NCBI GenBank assembly: GCA_018823745.1
Contig: JAHJHR010000017.1
Location: 248,001-312,000, forward strand
From: Alphaproteobacteria bacterium
GTDB taxonomy: Bacteria > Pseudomonadota > Alphaproteobacteria > Oceanibaculales > Oceanibaculaceae
Reading direction: 5' to 3'
DNA length: 64,000 bases
This document shows positions 1 to 8,753 of this stretch, in pieces. The notes beneath the pieces were generated by a model. The model did no database searches. It worked only from the letters and a program-made list of their open reading frames with translations, and was not told the DNA's origin. Positions within the stretch are counted from its first letter, which is position 1. Each line of letters opens with the position of its first letter. The position numbers and the translations under genes were made by a program.

Positions 1-376
1 TGATCTCGCTGCCTTTCGGCGCAACCCACAGAATGTCATAGACCGAGGCAGCGCCCGTATTCACGATCTTGATATCCAGGCCTTCCTTGGCCGCCGCGAC
101 AGCCGCCGCCAGGCTGACTTCACCATAGGGCAGGCCGCCGGCCAGCACGTTGCGCACGGTGGTTCCGCCGCCCTTGGACGTCAGGATGCCATCGACATCG
201 ACACCGGCTTCCTTGAAGAAACCCTTCTCCAGCGCGACCGCATAGGGCGCGCCATACATCAGCACGCCCCAATGGGTGACGGAGATCTGCTCGGCCTGTG
301 CGACCGGGCTGGCAAACGCCGCGCCAAGCAGCGCAGCAGCGCCGGCAAGACCGGCCTTCAAACGATATGCGGACAT
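1..376 (-). CDS. ABC transporter substrate-binding protein, N-terminal part (cut by window edge)
   Basis: Only the first 125 codons are in the window; the reading frame runs open off the left edge. The start ATG (complement of 374-376) is preceded by a good GGGAGGAAA ribosome site. Residues 1-28 are a signal peptide with a basic start, an Ala/Gly-rich core and an AQA-like cleavage site. The mature part starts with ITVTHWG-like strands, then a 'YAVALEKGFFKEAGVDV' stretch and a TTVRNVLAGGLPYGE stretch, which is the layout of NMT1/SsuA/TauA-type periplasmic receptors for nitrate, sulfonate, thiamine-precursor or aromatic ligands. Ligand cannot be told. Divergent from the lyase gene at 506. The permease and ATPase would be beyond the edge, if present. 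Confidence 0.8.
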   Translation of the reverse strand, partial: MSAYRLKAGLAGAAALLGAAFASPVAQAEQISVTHWGVLMYGAPYAVALEKGFFKEAGVDVDGILTSKGGGTTVRNVLAGGLPYGEVSLAAAVAAAKEGLDIKIVNTGAASVYDILWVAPKGSEI

Positions 377-452
377 TATATTTCCTCCCTTTGGTGGTTT
401 TTATTTGTTCCGATGCTAGCCGCCCCTTGCAGGTTTTGCCAAGTTGCGTTTA

Positions 453-464
453 TCGATCTATCGA
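453..464. promoter_or_regulatory. Small inverted repeat in a divergent promoter region
   Basis: The 129-base gap between the receptor gene (minus) and the lyase gene (plus) contains TCGAT-CT-ATCGA, a perfect 5-base inverted repeat in an AT-richer patch. A divergent position makes it a possible operator for a shared regulator, but no regulator gene is adjacent in the window and no core promoter boxes were convincing. Confidence 0.3.
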
Positions 465-505
465 AATCATATACGCCATCCGGAAAAATCAAGGGACCGC
501 CAGAC

Positions 506-1366
506 ATGACCAAAACCCTGCGCCAGCTTTTCGCCGACAAGGAATTCGTCACCGCCCCCGGCGTGTTTGACGGTATCTCGGCCCGCATCGCCGACCGGAT
601 GGGCTTCCCGGCCCTCTACATGACCGGCTATGGCACTGTCGCCTCGCATCTCGGCCTGCCGGATGCCGGTCTGGCCAGTTATACGGAGATGGTCAGCCGG
701 GTCGAAACGCTCACCGCCGTCACGACGACGCCGCTGATCGCCGATGGCGATACCGGCTATGGCGGGTTGCTGAACGTGCAGCGCACGGTGCGCGGCTATG
801 AGAAGGCGGGCGCGGCGGCAATCCAGCTGGAGGACCAGGAATTCCCGAAGAAATGCGGCCATACGCCGGGCCGCCGGGTCATTCCGATGGAGGACATGGT
901 CGGCAAGATCAGGGTCGCCGTGGAAAGCCGTGAGTCGGATGATTTCCTGATCATCGCGCGCACCGATGCCCGCACCACGCTGGGGCTGGACGAGGCGCTG
1001 CGCCGGGGTGAGGCCTATGCCAAGGCCGGAGCCGATGTGCTGTTCATCGAAAGCCCGGAGAGCGAAGAAGAAATGGCGAAAATCTGCGCCAGCTTCGATG
1101 CGCCCTGCCTGGCCAATATGGTGGAGGGCGGCCGCACCCCGGTGGTCAGCCGCGACCGGCTGGTGGAACTGGGCTATGCGCTGGCAATCTTCCCCGCCAC
1201 CGGCTTCCTGGCGATGGGGGCGGCCCTGCATTCCGTCTATGGCACGCTGAAGGCCGAGGGATCGAGCGTCGGTGCCACTGCGCCGATGGACAGCTTCGCC
1301 GATTTCACGAAGCTGATGGGCTTTCAGGAAGTCTGGGATTTCGACAAGCGCCACGCCCAGGATTGA
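506..1366 (+). CDS. Isocitrate lyase / PEP mutase superfamily enzyme
   Basis: A 286-residue cytosolic TIM-barrel enzyme of the oxaloacetate decarboxylase / methylisocitrate lyase / carboxyphosphonoenolpyruvate mutase group. Visible motifs are DGDTGYG (residues 80-86, magnesium-binding), QLEDQ (107-111) and KKCGH (115-119), the superfamily active-site loop carrying the catalytic Cys. Such enzymes make or break C-C or C-P bonds next to a carboxylate. The frame stays open 78 codons further upstream into the divergent gene, but the ATG at 506 has an AAGGGA ribosome site and starts exactly where family members do, so the longer form is rejected. Exact substrate is not assignable; 2,3-dimethylmalate or oxaloacetate type substrates are as likely as methylisocitrate, since no prp genes are near. 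Confidence 0.85.
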   Translation: MTKTLRQLFADKEFVTAPGVFDGISARIADRMGFPALYMTGYGTVASHLGLPDAGLASYTEMVSRVETLTAVTTTPLIADGDTGYGGLLNVQRTVRGYEKAGAAAIQLEDQEFPKKCGHTPGRRVIPMEDMVGKIRVAVESRESDDFLIIARTDARTTLGLDEALRRGEAYAKAGADVLFIESPESEEEMAKICASFDAPCLANMVEGGRTPVVSRDRLVELGYALAIFPATGFLAMGAALHSVYGTLKAEGSSVGATAPMDSFADFTKLMGFQEVWDFDKRHAQD

Positions 1367-1369
1367 GGG

Positions 1370-1924
1370 TTAGGCGCGCAACCCCCGCAAGGCCGCGACA
1401 AAGGCGGCGACCGCCTGTTCCAGCGTGCCATCGTTGCGGATGTCGATGACATCCGCGCCGGTGACGCTGAAGGCGGCGGCCCGCTCCAGCCGGCCGAGAA
1501 TCTCGGCCTCGCTCTCCCGGCCGCGACCACGCAGCCGGGCGGCAAGAATCTCCGGTGACACGGTGATGCTGAGGATGGCGACGCGGTCGTATTTGCCGCG
1601 CGCCTCGTCCAGCACGCCGCGCGACACATTGGCGATGACCACACGGCCGGCCGAGAGATCGGCCTCAATGGTCGCGGGAATGCCATAGCCCAGGCCATGC
1701 GCGTCCCAGGACAGCGCATAGGCCCCGGAATCGCGGCGCTGCTCGAAGGTGGGGCGGGAAATCGCCGTATGGACCTCCCCGCCGGCATCTTCCGGCCGGG
1801 TGATCTCCCGGCGCACGAAAACAAAGCCGGGATCGCCGGCCAGGGCCGCCCGCGCGGAATCCAGCAGGCTGTCCTTGCCCGCCCCGGACGGGCCGACCAC
1901 CAGCGCCAGACATCCCTTATTCAT
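1370..1924 (-). CDS. phnN: Ribose 1,5-bisphosphate phosphokinase PhnN
   Basis: A 184-residue guanylate-kinase-fold ATP-dependent kinase that makes PRPP from ribose 1,5-bisphosphate in phosphonate (C-P lyase) catabolism. The P-loop GPSGAGKDS is at residues 11-19, with the Asp after Lys that is typical of PhnN rather than guanylate kinase, followed by the VRREITRP segment. Length matches the family. Its start overlaps the stop of the upstream MFS gene (1917-1924), so the two are probably translated together. No other phn genes are in the window, so it may act here as an NAD/PRPP salvage enzyme or serve a phn operon elsewhere. Confidence 0.85.
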   Translation of the reverse strand: MNKGCLALVVGPSGAGKDSLLDSARAALAGDPGFVFVRREITRPEDAGGEVHTAISRPTFEQRRDSGAYALSWDAHGLGYGIPATIEADLSAGRVVIANVSRGVLDEARGKYDRVAILSITVSPEILAARLRGRGRESEAEILGRLERAAAFSVTGADVIDIRNDGTLEQAVAAFVAALRGLRA

Positions 1925-3179
1925 GAACCTGCTGCCGGCAATGGGTTTCGCGGATCAGGGACCCCGCCACCAGGGCGATCACATAGCCTACCGTAAGGCT
2001 GAGAAAGGCCAGGCGGAAGGCCTCCGGCGTGTAGAGCCGGGCGCCGGCTTCCATCGCGCCGCCCCAGTTCAAATCCAGCAAATGGCCGACCAGCGGCTGG
2101 AACACCGCACCGCTGCCAACCACGGCGGTATTTACCATGCCATAGGCCGCCCCGCTGGAGCGTGGCGCGTTCAATTCCCGGCCCAAAGCGAAGGTCAGCA
2201 GCATGCTGGCCGCCCCCAGCCCGTTCAGGAACAGCAGGCTGGTGATCATCCACAGCGGCAGCGTCGGGCCGTAGATGACCAGCACCAGCGTCAGGGTGGC
2301 AAGGCTCGAACCGGCGATCAGCAAGGGCTTGCGCCGTCCCATCCGGTCGGACAGCCAGCCGGTCAGGATGGCGCCGACGCCCCAGCCGAAGAAGCTGGAG
2401 GACAGGACAGCGGCCGAGGTGGCCCGGTCCAGCCCATAAACCGCCGTCATATAGGGCACCGCCCACAATCCGGTGAAGGCCAGCATCGGCGCGGTCATGA
2501 AGAAGCCGAACGCGCAGGCCAGCCAGCTCTGCGGATTGGTCACCACACGCCGCAGCCCATGCATCAGCGACCCGCTCCCGCTGCCGGCATAGGGCTTGTC
2601 GCGCGCGACCAGCCACAGTGCCACGGCCAGGACAATGCCGGCCACGCCCAGCCCCAGCATGGCGTCGCGCCAGCCGGTCACCGAGACCACCGCCGACAGC
2701 GGCGCCTGGCCGAGAATGGCCCCGGCCATGCCGGCGAATTGCGAGATGCCGCCGAACAGTGCGAAACGATGCGGCGGCAGCCATTGCGTCGCCAGCGTCA
2801 GCGCGCCGACCCAGGAAAAGGCGCAGCCGGCGCCGATCATCAGTCGACCGGCATAGGCGACCTCCACCGTGGGCGCCAGCGCGAAGACCAGGCTGCCCAG
2901 CGCCACCACGCCAATTGCCGCTGTCATCAGGCGGCGCGGCCCGATCCGGTCCAGCATGATGCCGACCGGCATCTGCAAACTGGCATAGGCGTAGAAATAG
3001 AAGGCAGAGAGATGGCCGAGGATAGCACCGCTGACGGCGAAATCGCGCATCAGCTCGCTGACCATGACGCTGGGCGAGACGCGCAGGATGAAGGCATAGC
3101 AGAAAAAGGCGGACCCCAGCATCCAGGCGGCATAGGCCCGCATGCCCGGCCGTTCAAAACTCGGTTGTGCTGCGCTCAC
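1917..3179 (-). CDS. MFS transporter
   Basis: A 420-residue inner-membrane protein with twelve predictable helices and a central cytoplasmic loop near residue 200. The loop between helices 2 and 3 reads LDRIGPRRLMT, and DRMGRRKPLL recurs in the second half, the MFS signature D-R-x-G-R-R. The first gene of a two-gene unit with phnN, sharing 8 bases with it. The partnership hints that the substrate could be an organophosphonate or sugar phosphate, but this is inference from position only. The 198-base gap upstream shows nothing beyond a possible shared promoter with the metallopeptidase gene. Confidence 0.8.
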   Translation of the reverse strand: MSAAQPSFERPGMRAYAAWMLGSAFFCYAFILRVSPSVMVSELMRDFAVSGAILGHLSAFYFYAYASLQMPVGIMLDRIGPRRLMTAAIGVVALGSLVFALAPTVEVAYAGRLMIGAGCAFSWVGALTLATQWLPPHRFALFGGISQFAGMAGAILGQAPLSAVVSVTGWRDAMLGLGVAGIVLAVALWLVARDKPYAGSGSGSLMHGLRRVVTNPQSWLACAFGFFMTAPMLAFTGLWAVPYMTAVYGLDRATSAAVLSSSFFGWGVGAILTGWLSDRMGRRKPLLIAGSSLATLTLVLVIYGPTLPLWMITSLLFLNGLGAASMLLTFALGRELNAPRSSGAAYGMVNTAVVGSGAVFQPLVGHLLDLNWGGAMEAGARLYTPEAFRLAFLSLTVGYVIALVAGSLIRETHCRQQVHE

Positions 3180-3377
3180 GCGGTCCCCGCTGCTCGGCCC
3201 TGTTGGCGCGCACTAAAGACAGCCAGTGCCGCGCCGGTCAACCCGGACGGGTATCCGCCGTGCCCTGCACCCAACGCATCGCTCCCCTGATGTCCGCCTG
3301 TCGGCAATGACTTGTCTGCTGGCGCCGCATCGCGCACGGTAGCGGCAACACATAACAAGCCGATGGAACTGCCCGCC

Positions 3378-4481
3378 ATGGATATCCTGACCGCCGTCCG
3401 CCATTGCTTCTCCGCCGATTACGCGGAAGCGCGCGAGAAATTCCGCCATCATTGCCGCGCCTATGGCGTCGAGCCGAAGGCCTATGTGAACCCCAACCGC
3501 GGGCCGCAGGGCGAGGAGCTGACGACGGACGCCGCCTGGTTCGGCCCGAAGGACGCGAAGAAAGTGCTGGTCACCCTGGCCGGCACGCATGGCGTGGAAG
3601 GCTTCACCGGCTCCGGCGGGCAGATCGACTGGCTGGCCAGCGGCGGGCCGCTGACCCTGCCCGAGGGCGTCGCCGTGCTGCATATCCACGCCATCAACCC
3701 GCATGGCTTCGCCTGGCTGCGCCGGGTGACCGAGGAAGGCGTCGATCTGAACCGCAACCATGTCGATTTCTCTAAGCCGCTGCCGGAGAATGCCGGCTAT
3801 GACGAGCTGGCCGACGCGCTGCTGCCGGCAGAACTGTCCGGCCCGGTGTTCGAGGCGGCCGAGGCGAAGATCGCCGCCTACAAGGAAAAGCACGGCCTCT
3901 GGAAATTCTCCGAGGCGCGCGGCGGTGGCCAGTACAAGCATCCGACCGGCTTCTTCTTCGGCGGTTTCGGCCCGACCTGGTCGCGCCAGACGGCGGAGAA
4001 GATCGTCGCGGATTTCGGCGTGAAGAATGCCGATCTGGTCTGCGTCATCGATTATCACACCGGCCTCGGCCCGTTCGGCTATGGCGAGCCGATCTGCAAT
4101 CATCCGATTGACGGCGTGGCGGTGAATCGCGGCAAGGCCTGGTTCGGCCAGTCGGTGACGGAACCGCTGCTCGGCACCTCCTCCTCCACCGCCAAGGCCG
4201 GCCTCAGCGAATTCGGCTGGGAATTCATGCTGGGCGAAAAGGTCACCTTCGTAGCATTGGAATACGGCACCTACACGCCGGAGGAAGGCCGCCGCGCGCT
4301 GCGCGAGGATCACTGGCTGCACGCCCACACCAATGTCGACTGGACCGACCCGGAAACGCAGCGCATCAAGGCGCAGATCCGCCGGCAGTATTACCCCGAC
4401 ACGGATGACTGGAAGGAAATGGTGCTGTTCCGCAGCCGCCAGATCCTGCGGCAGGCCCAGGACGGGCTGGCGGGAAGCTGA
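3378..4481 (+). CDS. M14-like zinc metallopeptidase (DUF2817 family)
   Basis: A 367-residue protein of the DUF2817 branch of the carboxypeptidase M14 fold. THGVEG (residues 70-75) supplies the H-x-x-E zinc pair, VDLNRNH (122-128) the Arg-bearing substrate loop, and DYHTGLG the third zinc His. EYGTY near the C-terminus is also conserved in the family. No signal peptide, so cytosolic. An ATG five codons upstream (3363) and a start 22 codons upstream (3312) are in frame; I prefer 3378 because the family begins with an MD...FSADYxEAR segment. Probably an amidase or carboxypeptidase on small peptides or conjugates. Precedes an EamA transporter on the same strand by 30 bases. Confidence 0.75.
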   Translation: MDILTAVRHCFSADYAEAREKFRHHCRAYGVEPKAYVNPNRGPQGEELTTDAAWFGPKDAKKVLVTLAGTHGVEGFTGSGGQIDWLASGGPLTLPEGVAVLHIHAINPHGFAWLRRVTEEGVDLNRNHVDFSKPLPENAGYDELADALLPAELSGPVFEAAEAKIAAYKEKHGLWKFSEARGGGQYKHPTGFFFGGFGPTWSRQTAEKIVADFGVKNADLVCVIDYHTGLGPFGYGEPICNHPIDGVAVNRGKAWFGQSVTEPLLGTSSSTAKAGLSEFGWEFMLGEKVTFVALEYGTYTPEEGRRALREDHWLHAHTNVDWTDPETQRIKAQIRRQYYPDTDDWKEMVLFRSRQILRQAQDGLAGS

Positions 4482-4511
4482 GGCTCAGCCTCTTCTTTTC
4501 TTCTGACCCTG

Positions 4512-5405
4512 ATGGCTCCCACCCCCGCCAATCCGTTGCGCGGCATCCTGCTGATGCTGGCCGCCTGCACGGTGCTGCCGGTCATGGACGGCATCGCCAA
4601 GCAGCTGAGTGAGACCCTGCCCGTCCTGCAGATCGTCTGGGCACGGTATTTCTTTCATCTGCTGCTGCTGTCGCCGGTGGTGTTCTGGCGCTATGGCCGG
4701 CAGACGTTGGTGCCGCAACGGCCGGGGCTGCAGGCGCTGCGTAGCGTTTTCATGCTGGGCTCGACGACGCTGTTCTTTTTCGGCATCAGCTATATGCCGA
4801 TCGCCGATACGCTGGCGCTGGCCTTCATCGGCCCCTTCGTCGTCACCGCCCTGTCGCCGCTGGTCCTGGGCGAAAAGGTCGGTCCGCGCCGCTGGATTGC
4901 CGTGATCGTCGGTTTCATCGGCGTGCTGATCGTGCTGCGGCCGGGCATCGGCGAATGGAACTGGGCAGCACTGGCCGGGCTGGGGGCGGGCATCGTCCAT
5001 GCCTTTTATTTCCTGACCACGCGGAAACTCTCCGGCAGCGCGCCGCCGCTGGTCGGGCTGACCTATGCGGCCGTGGTCGGGGCCATCGTCACCAGCCTCG
5101 CCTTGCCATTTTCCTGGGTCACGCCGACAGCAGGCGAAATGATGCTGATGGCCAGCATCGGCCTGCTGGCGGCGGTCAGCCATTTCATGGTGATGCGCAG
5201 CCTGGATTATGCCGAGGCAACGCTGATCGCCCCGTTCAGCTATTCCGAGATCGTCATGGCGGTGCTGGTCGGGCTGATCTGGTTCGGCGATTTCCCCGAT
5301 GCCCTCACCTGGACCGGGATTGCCGTCATCATCGCCAGCGGCGTCTATATCTCGCTGCGTGAACGGCAGTTGAGCCGCCGGCAGCAGGCGCTGCCAGCGG
5401 CATAG
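4512..5405 (+). CDS. EamA/DMT-family permease
   Basis: A 297-residue, ten-helix inner-membrane exporter built from two EamA repeats (about 10-140 and 150-285). The second repeat begins with the GAGIVHAFYFLTTRKL helix, and the conserved LGE (LVLGEKVGPRRWIAV) closes the first repeat. Members export amino acids, riboflavin precursors or metabolites. It follows the metallopeptidase gene with a short gap, so an exporter of the peptidase product is possible but unproven. The 3' end is convergent with the CaiB gene, 3 bases apart. Confidence 0.8.
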   Translation: MAPTPANPLRGILLMLAACTVLPVMDGIAKQLSETLPVLQIVWARYFFHLLLLSPVVFWRYGRQTLVPQRPGLQALRSVFMLGSTTLFFFGISYMPIADTLALAFIGPFVVTALSPLVLGEKVGPRRWIAVIVGFIGVLIVLRPGIGEWNWAALAGLGAGIVHAFYFLTTRKLSGSAPPLVGLTYAAVVGAIVTSLALPFSWVTPTAGEMMLMASIGLLAAVSHFMVMRSLDYAEATLIAPFSYSEIVMAVLVGLIWFGDFPDALTWTGIAVIIASGVYISLRERQLSRRQQALPAA

Positions 5406-5408
5406 AGG

Positions 5409-6635
5409 TTACTTGCGGCGCTTTTCAACCAGCACGTCGGCCTTGCGCAGCGCCTCGATCTCGGCATCGGAGAAGCCGGATTCCTTCAGCACCTCCTGGG
5501 CATGCTCGCTGAATTTTGGCGGCAGGCGGCGCACGCTGCCCGGCGTGCGGCTGAGCTTCACCGGGATGCCGAAGCCGCGATAATCGCCATGGCGCTCATC
5601 CATCTTGCGATGCTGGGTGTGCGGCGCGTCGAACACCTGCTTCACATCGAGCACCGGGCCGGCCGGCACACCGATTTCCAGCAACCGCGTGCACAGCGCA
5701 CCGCCATCGACATCCGACAAGGCCACTTCCAGCTCGACCCGCAGCGCCTCGCGGTTGTTGTTGCGCGTGGCATTGCTGACGAAGCGCGGGTCTTCCAGCA
5801 GCGCCGGGCAGCCGATCTCGGTGCACAGCCGCTCGAAGGCGCGGTTATTGCCGATGGCCAGGAACACCTCGCCGGTCTTGGTGGTGAATTTGTCATAGGG
5901 CGTGATGTTCGGATGCGCATTCCCGGTCAGCACCGGCGTCTTGCCCGACAGGAAATAATTGGCCGCCTGCGGGTGCAGCAGGGCGATGGCCGAATCATAT
6001 AGCGTCATGTCGATATACTGGCCCTGGCCGGAGCTCTGGCGCTCGAACAGCGCCATCATGATGCCCAGCGCCGAATACAGCCCGGTGCCCAGATCGACCA
6101 GCGGAATGCCGATGCGGGTCGGCCCGGCCTCGGGCGTGCCATTGATCGAGAACATGCCGGCCATCGCCTGGATCACCGCGTCATAGCCGGGGAAGCCACC
6201 CAGCGGCCCGTCCCCGCCAAAGCCACTGATCCGGCAATGGATCAGCTTCGGAAAGCGCTTCGACAGCACCTCCTCATAGCCCAGGCCCCAGCGCTCCATC
6301 GTGCCCGGCTTGTAATTCTCGATCAGCACATCGGCGCCGTCGAGCAGGCGCAGCAGCACCTCCCTTCCCTCCGGCTTCGAGAGATCGAGACCGAGCGACC
6401 GCTTGTTGCGGTTCACGCCGATGAAGTAGGACGCATCGTCGTCCAGGAAGGGCGGGCCCCAGTCGCGCACCTCGTCGCCCTGCGGCGGCTCGATCTTCAC
6501 GATCTCGGCCCCGTGGTCGCCGAGGATCTGGGTGCCGTAGGGGCCGCCCAGCACGCGGGTCAGGTCGATCACTTTCAGGCCGGCCAGCGCACCCTTGGAT
6601 GCAGCGGTCGGATTGGCGGTTTCCGCCATGTTCAT
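5409..6635 (-). CDS. CaiB/BaiF family (class III) CoA-transferase
   Basis: A 408-residue cytosolic enzyme of the formyl-CoA transferase / alpha-methylacyl-CoA racemase family. The N-terminal VIDLTRVLGGPYGTQILGD and IVKIEPP segments bind CoA. PLVDLGTGLYSALG (residues 178-191) carries the Asp (about 181) that acts as nucleophile in family members, followed by ERQSSGQGQYIDMTLYDS. It moves CoA between carboxylic acids in the breakdown of a dicarboxylic or aromatic acid. Third gene of a minus-strand unit after the two CoA-transferase-fold subunits, 20 bases apart. Donor and acceptor are unknown. Confidence 0.85.
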   Translation of the reverse strand: MNMAETANPTAASKGALAGLKVIDLTRVLGGPYGTQILGDHGAEIVKIEPPQGDEVRDWGPPFLDDDASYFIGVNRNKRSLGLDLSKPEGREVLLRLLDGADVLIENYKPGTMERWGLGYEEVLSKRFPKLIHCRISGFGGDGPLGGFPGYDAVIQAMAGMFSINGTPEAGPTRIGIPLVDLGTGLYSALGIMMALFERQSSGQGQYIDMTLYDSAIALLHPQAANYFLSGKTPVLTGNAHPNITPYDKFTTKTGEVFLAIGNNRAFERLCTEIGCPALLEDPRFVSNATRNNNREALRVELEVALSDVDGGALCTRLLEIGVPAGPVLDVKQVFDAPHTQHRKMDERHGDYRGFGIPVKLSRTPGSVRRLPPKFSEHAQEVLKESGFSDAEIEALRKADVLVEKRRK

Positions 6636-6655
6636 TGTCTCCTTGGTCTTGAAAA

Positions 6656-7396
6656 TCAGGCGGCGGCGAAGACGCGGGCCGCGAAGGCCGGGTAGGTCTC
6701 GGCAATCTCCTCGCCGATCCGGCCGCGGATCAGCGCCAGCGTCTCGGCATCGGGTGTCGGGGTTTCCGGCACGCTGGCCGGCATGTCGAAGTCGAAACCG
6801 GTATTCTCGCGAATCTCCTGCACCGAATGGCCGGGATGGACGCTGCGCAGGGTGAAGCGCTTGGCCTGCTTGTCGAAATCGAAGATGCAGCGGCCGGTGA
6901 CCAGCGCATGCGGCCCGCCGGGGCGGTACACATTGGCCGGGCTGGTGCCCGGCGCGCTGATGAAATCCACCTTCGGCACCAGCACGCGGTCGGTGTGTTC
7001 CTCACGGAACAGGATGACGCGCGGGATCAGGTAATACAGATAGGCCGAACCGAAGGAGCCGGGAAACCGCACCTTGGTCTGCGGATACTCGCCGATACCG
7101 ACCAGGTTGATATTAGCCTCGCCATCAATCTGGCCGCCACCCAGGAAGAAGGCGTCTATGCGGCCCTCGGCGGCGCAGTCGAACAGTTCCTTGCCGCCAT
7201 CGGTGAAGGCGGTGTGCTTGCGGCTGCCGAGCAGCGAGACACGCAGCTCCCCCTTGGAGCGCGCGCGGGTCAGCAGGGCCGCCGCCCCCGGAATCGGCGA
7301 GGAATTGCCGACCGCGACATGGCGCAGCCCGGTCAGCATATCGGCGATGGCGGCGATCAGCAGTTCTTCGGGTTTGCAATCACTCATCAGGCTCAC
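6656..7396 (-). CDS. CoA-transferase-fold protein, beta subunit
   Basis: A 246-residue partner of the alpha subunit encoded just upstream, overlapping it by ATGA (7393-7396). It belongs to the class I CoA-transferase fold near glutaconate CoA-transferase B and IpdB. Recognisable stretches are DAFFLGGGQIDGEANINLVG and KVRFPGSFGSAYLY. Where true class I transferases have the catalytic Glu of an E-N/S-G motif, this protein reads RVSLLGSRKHTAFTDGG with no Glu in place. It may therefore be an IpdAB-like hydrolase that opens a ring on a CoA thioester rather than a transferase. That reading is inference. Confidence 0.75.
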   Translation of the reverse strand: MSLMSDCKPEELLIAAIADMLTGLRHVAVGNSSPIPGAAALLTRARSKGELRVSLLGSRKHTAFTDGGKELFDCAAEGRIDAFFLGGGQIDGEANINLVGIGEYPQTKVRFPGSFGSAYLYYLIPRVILFREEHTDRVLVPKVDFISAPGTSPANVYRPGGPHALVTGRCIFDFDKQAKRFTLRSVHPGHSVQEIRENTGFDFDMPASVPETPTPDAETLALIRGRIGEEIAETYPAFAARVFAAA

Positions 7397-8214
7397 TCCG
7401 CCGCTTTCGGCGCATAGACATGATCGGCGAGATAGCGCTGGAACCCATCATCGCTGCGCGCCTGCTCGTAATACTGCGCGATATGCGCGGCATCGGGGGC
7501 ATAGCGCCCGCCCAGCCCGACCGGCCAGGCGCCCTGCTTCGCTTCCGCCACGGCCGTCACATAGAGGCCAGGAATGGTGCCGGCAGCGACGATCTCGTCG
7601 GCCAGCAGGTCCTCCTCGACGATCTCCTCGGCGGTGATGAAGGTCTGTTTCGCGGCATGCGCCATCAGCATCAGTTCGCGCCGCACGCCGATCCAGGCAT
7701 TGCCCTTGCGGTCGGCCTTGGCGACATGGAACAGCGCAACATCTGGCTTGATCGCCGGAATCAGCACCAGCGGGTCATCCTCGCCAAAGGGGTTCTCGCC
7801 GCGCTTCCAGTCGTCGCGATGCTCCAGCAAATCGCTGCCCAATATGCCGCGCAGGGGCATGTAGGGAATGCCCTTCTCGGCTGCCTGCAAACCGGCATGG
7901 ATCGCCGGGCAGGTGCCGTCCAGCAGCTTGATGGAGCCCTGTTTGGCGGCGTTGATGAAGCGCGGTGCGATGCCCAGCTCACCCATGGTGACGGCGGCAG
8001 TCTCCAGCGTCGCGACACAGCCGGCGCCGATCAGCATGTCGCCCTGCAGCCCGACCGAGGGCACGCCGACAATATGCAAATTCTTCGCGCCACGCCGGAT
8101 CAGCGCGCGGATAACCGCCATCGCGCAGCCGGAATAATCCGGTGGCAGGGCGATCTTCGCGCCATCGGGAATGCGCGCGGCAATCTGCTCAATCTCATGA
8201 GATGTAAACACCAT
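7393..8214 (-). CDS. CoA-transferase-fold protein, alpha subunit
   Basis: A 273-residue class I CoA-transferase-type alpha subunit (GctA/IpdA-like). LHIVGVPSVGLQGDMLIGAG is the glycine-rich fold segment, followed by GTCPAIHAGLQAA and a long GENPFGEDDPLVLIPAI stretch. The frame also opens at a GTG six codons upstream (8232), but the ATG at 8214 has a GGAAAGG ribosome site made out of that very extension, so 8214 is chosen. First gene of a three-gene unit with the beta subunit and a CaiB enzyme. The product probably acts on an acyl-CoA in the cytosol; the substrate is unknown. Confidence 0.75.
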   Translation of the reverse strand: MVFTSHEIEQIAARIPDGAKIALPPDYSGCAMAVIRALIRRGAKNLHIVGVPSVGLQGDMLIGAGCVATLETAAVTMGELGIAPRFINAAKQGSIKLLDGTCPAIHAGLQAAEKGIPYMPLRGILGSDLLEHRDDWKRGENPFGEDDPLVLIPAIKPDVALFHVAKADRKGNAWIGVRRELMLMAHAAKQTFITAEEIVEEDLLADEIVAAGTIPGLYVTAVAEAKQGAWPVGLGGRYAPDAAHIAQYYEQARSDDGFQRYLADHVYAPKAAE

Positions 8215-8327
8215 GGACACCTTTCCTTCCACGAGACACGGTTCTTGTCCAGCGTCTGGAGACTTATCGCCGTGTATGGGATAAAGCCGTTTCGGCTGGA
8301 TGACCGCTTTCGGAGACGCAGTCTAGG

Positions 8328-8666
8328 ATGGACGAACCGCGCTTGGCCACGGCGATCTGGGTACAGGCCCATATCCGCCAATGCATAACGCAGAATATCC
8401 CCGCCTATGTGCTGCGCAAGGGCGCGGAGGCCGGGGCGACCGTACTGCTGAAGATCAACCGGCTGGACCGCCATTGCCGGCTGATGAGCCAGGCCCGCGA
8501 CATGGATGGCGTGCTGGGCTGGCTCGCCGCCTTCGATGGCGACTGGACAGAGGAAGAGAAGGTCGATTCCTATATCGAGCGCGCCGTGCAGCGCGATCCT
8601 GACCTCTGGGTCATTGAGGTGGAAAGCCGCAGCGGCGAGCACCCCTTTCCCGGCAAGGTGTTCTGA
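8328..8666 (+). CDS. DUF1491 family protein
   Basis: A 112-residue cytosolic protein of a family found almost only in Alphaproteobacteria. It matches over its whole length: LATAIWVQAHIRQC at the start, a GATVLLKINRLD strand, and the EEEKVDSYIERAVQRDPDLW segment near the end. The function of the family is not known. It stands alone between a divergent CoA-transferase unit and a transporter pair, with gaps of about 110 and 87 bases that hold no other gene. Confidence 0.75.
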   Translation: MDEPRLATAIWVQAHIRQCITQNIPAYVLRKGAEAGATVLLKINRLDRHCRLMSQARDMDGVLGWLAAFDGDWTEEEKVDSYIERAVQRDPDLWVIEVESRSGEHPFPGKVF

Positions 8667-8753
8667 GCATCGCTTCCAGATATTGCCCACACAGGTCTGG
8701 CACGCCTAAATCGCATTTGTCGGCGCGCACCACGACAGGGTAACAAAATTACC

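Noticed and set aside
1749..3290. 513-codon plus-strand frame opposite the MFS gene
   Set aside because: Antisense of a clear transporter with twelve helices; the frame protein is Gln/His/Arg rich.
4478..4511. Palindromic GAGGCTCAGCCTC followed by T-rich stretch as a terminator
   Set aside because: The paired arms leave too small a loop for a stable hairpin, and the next gene is co-directional and close.
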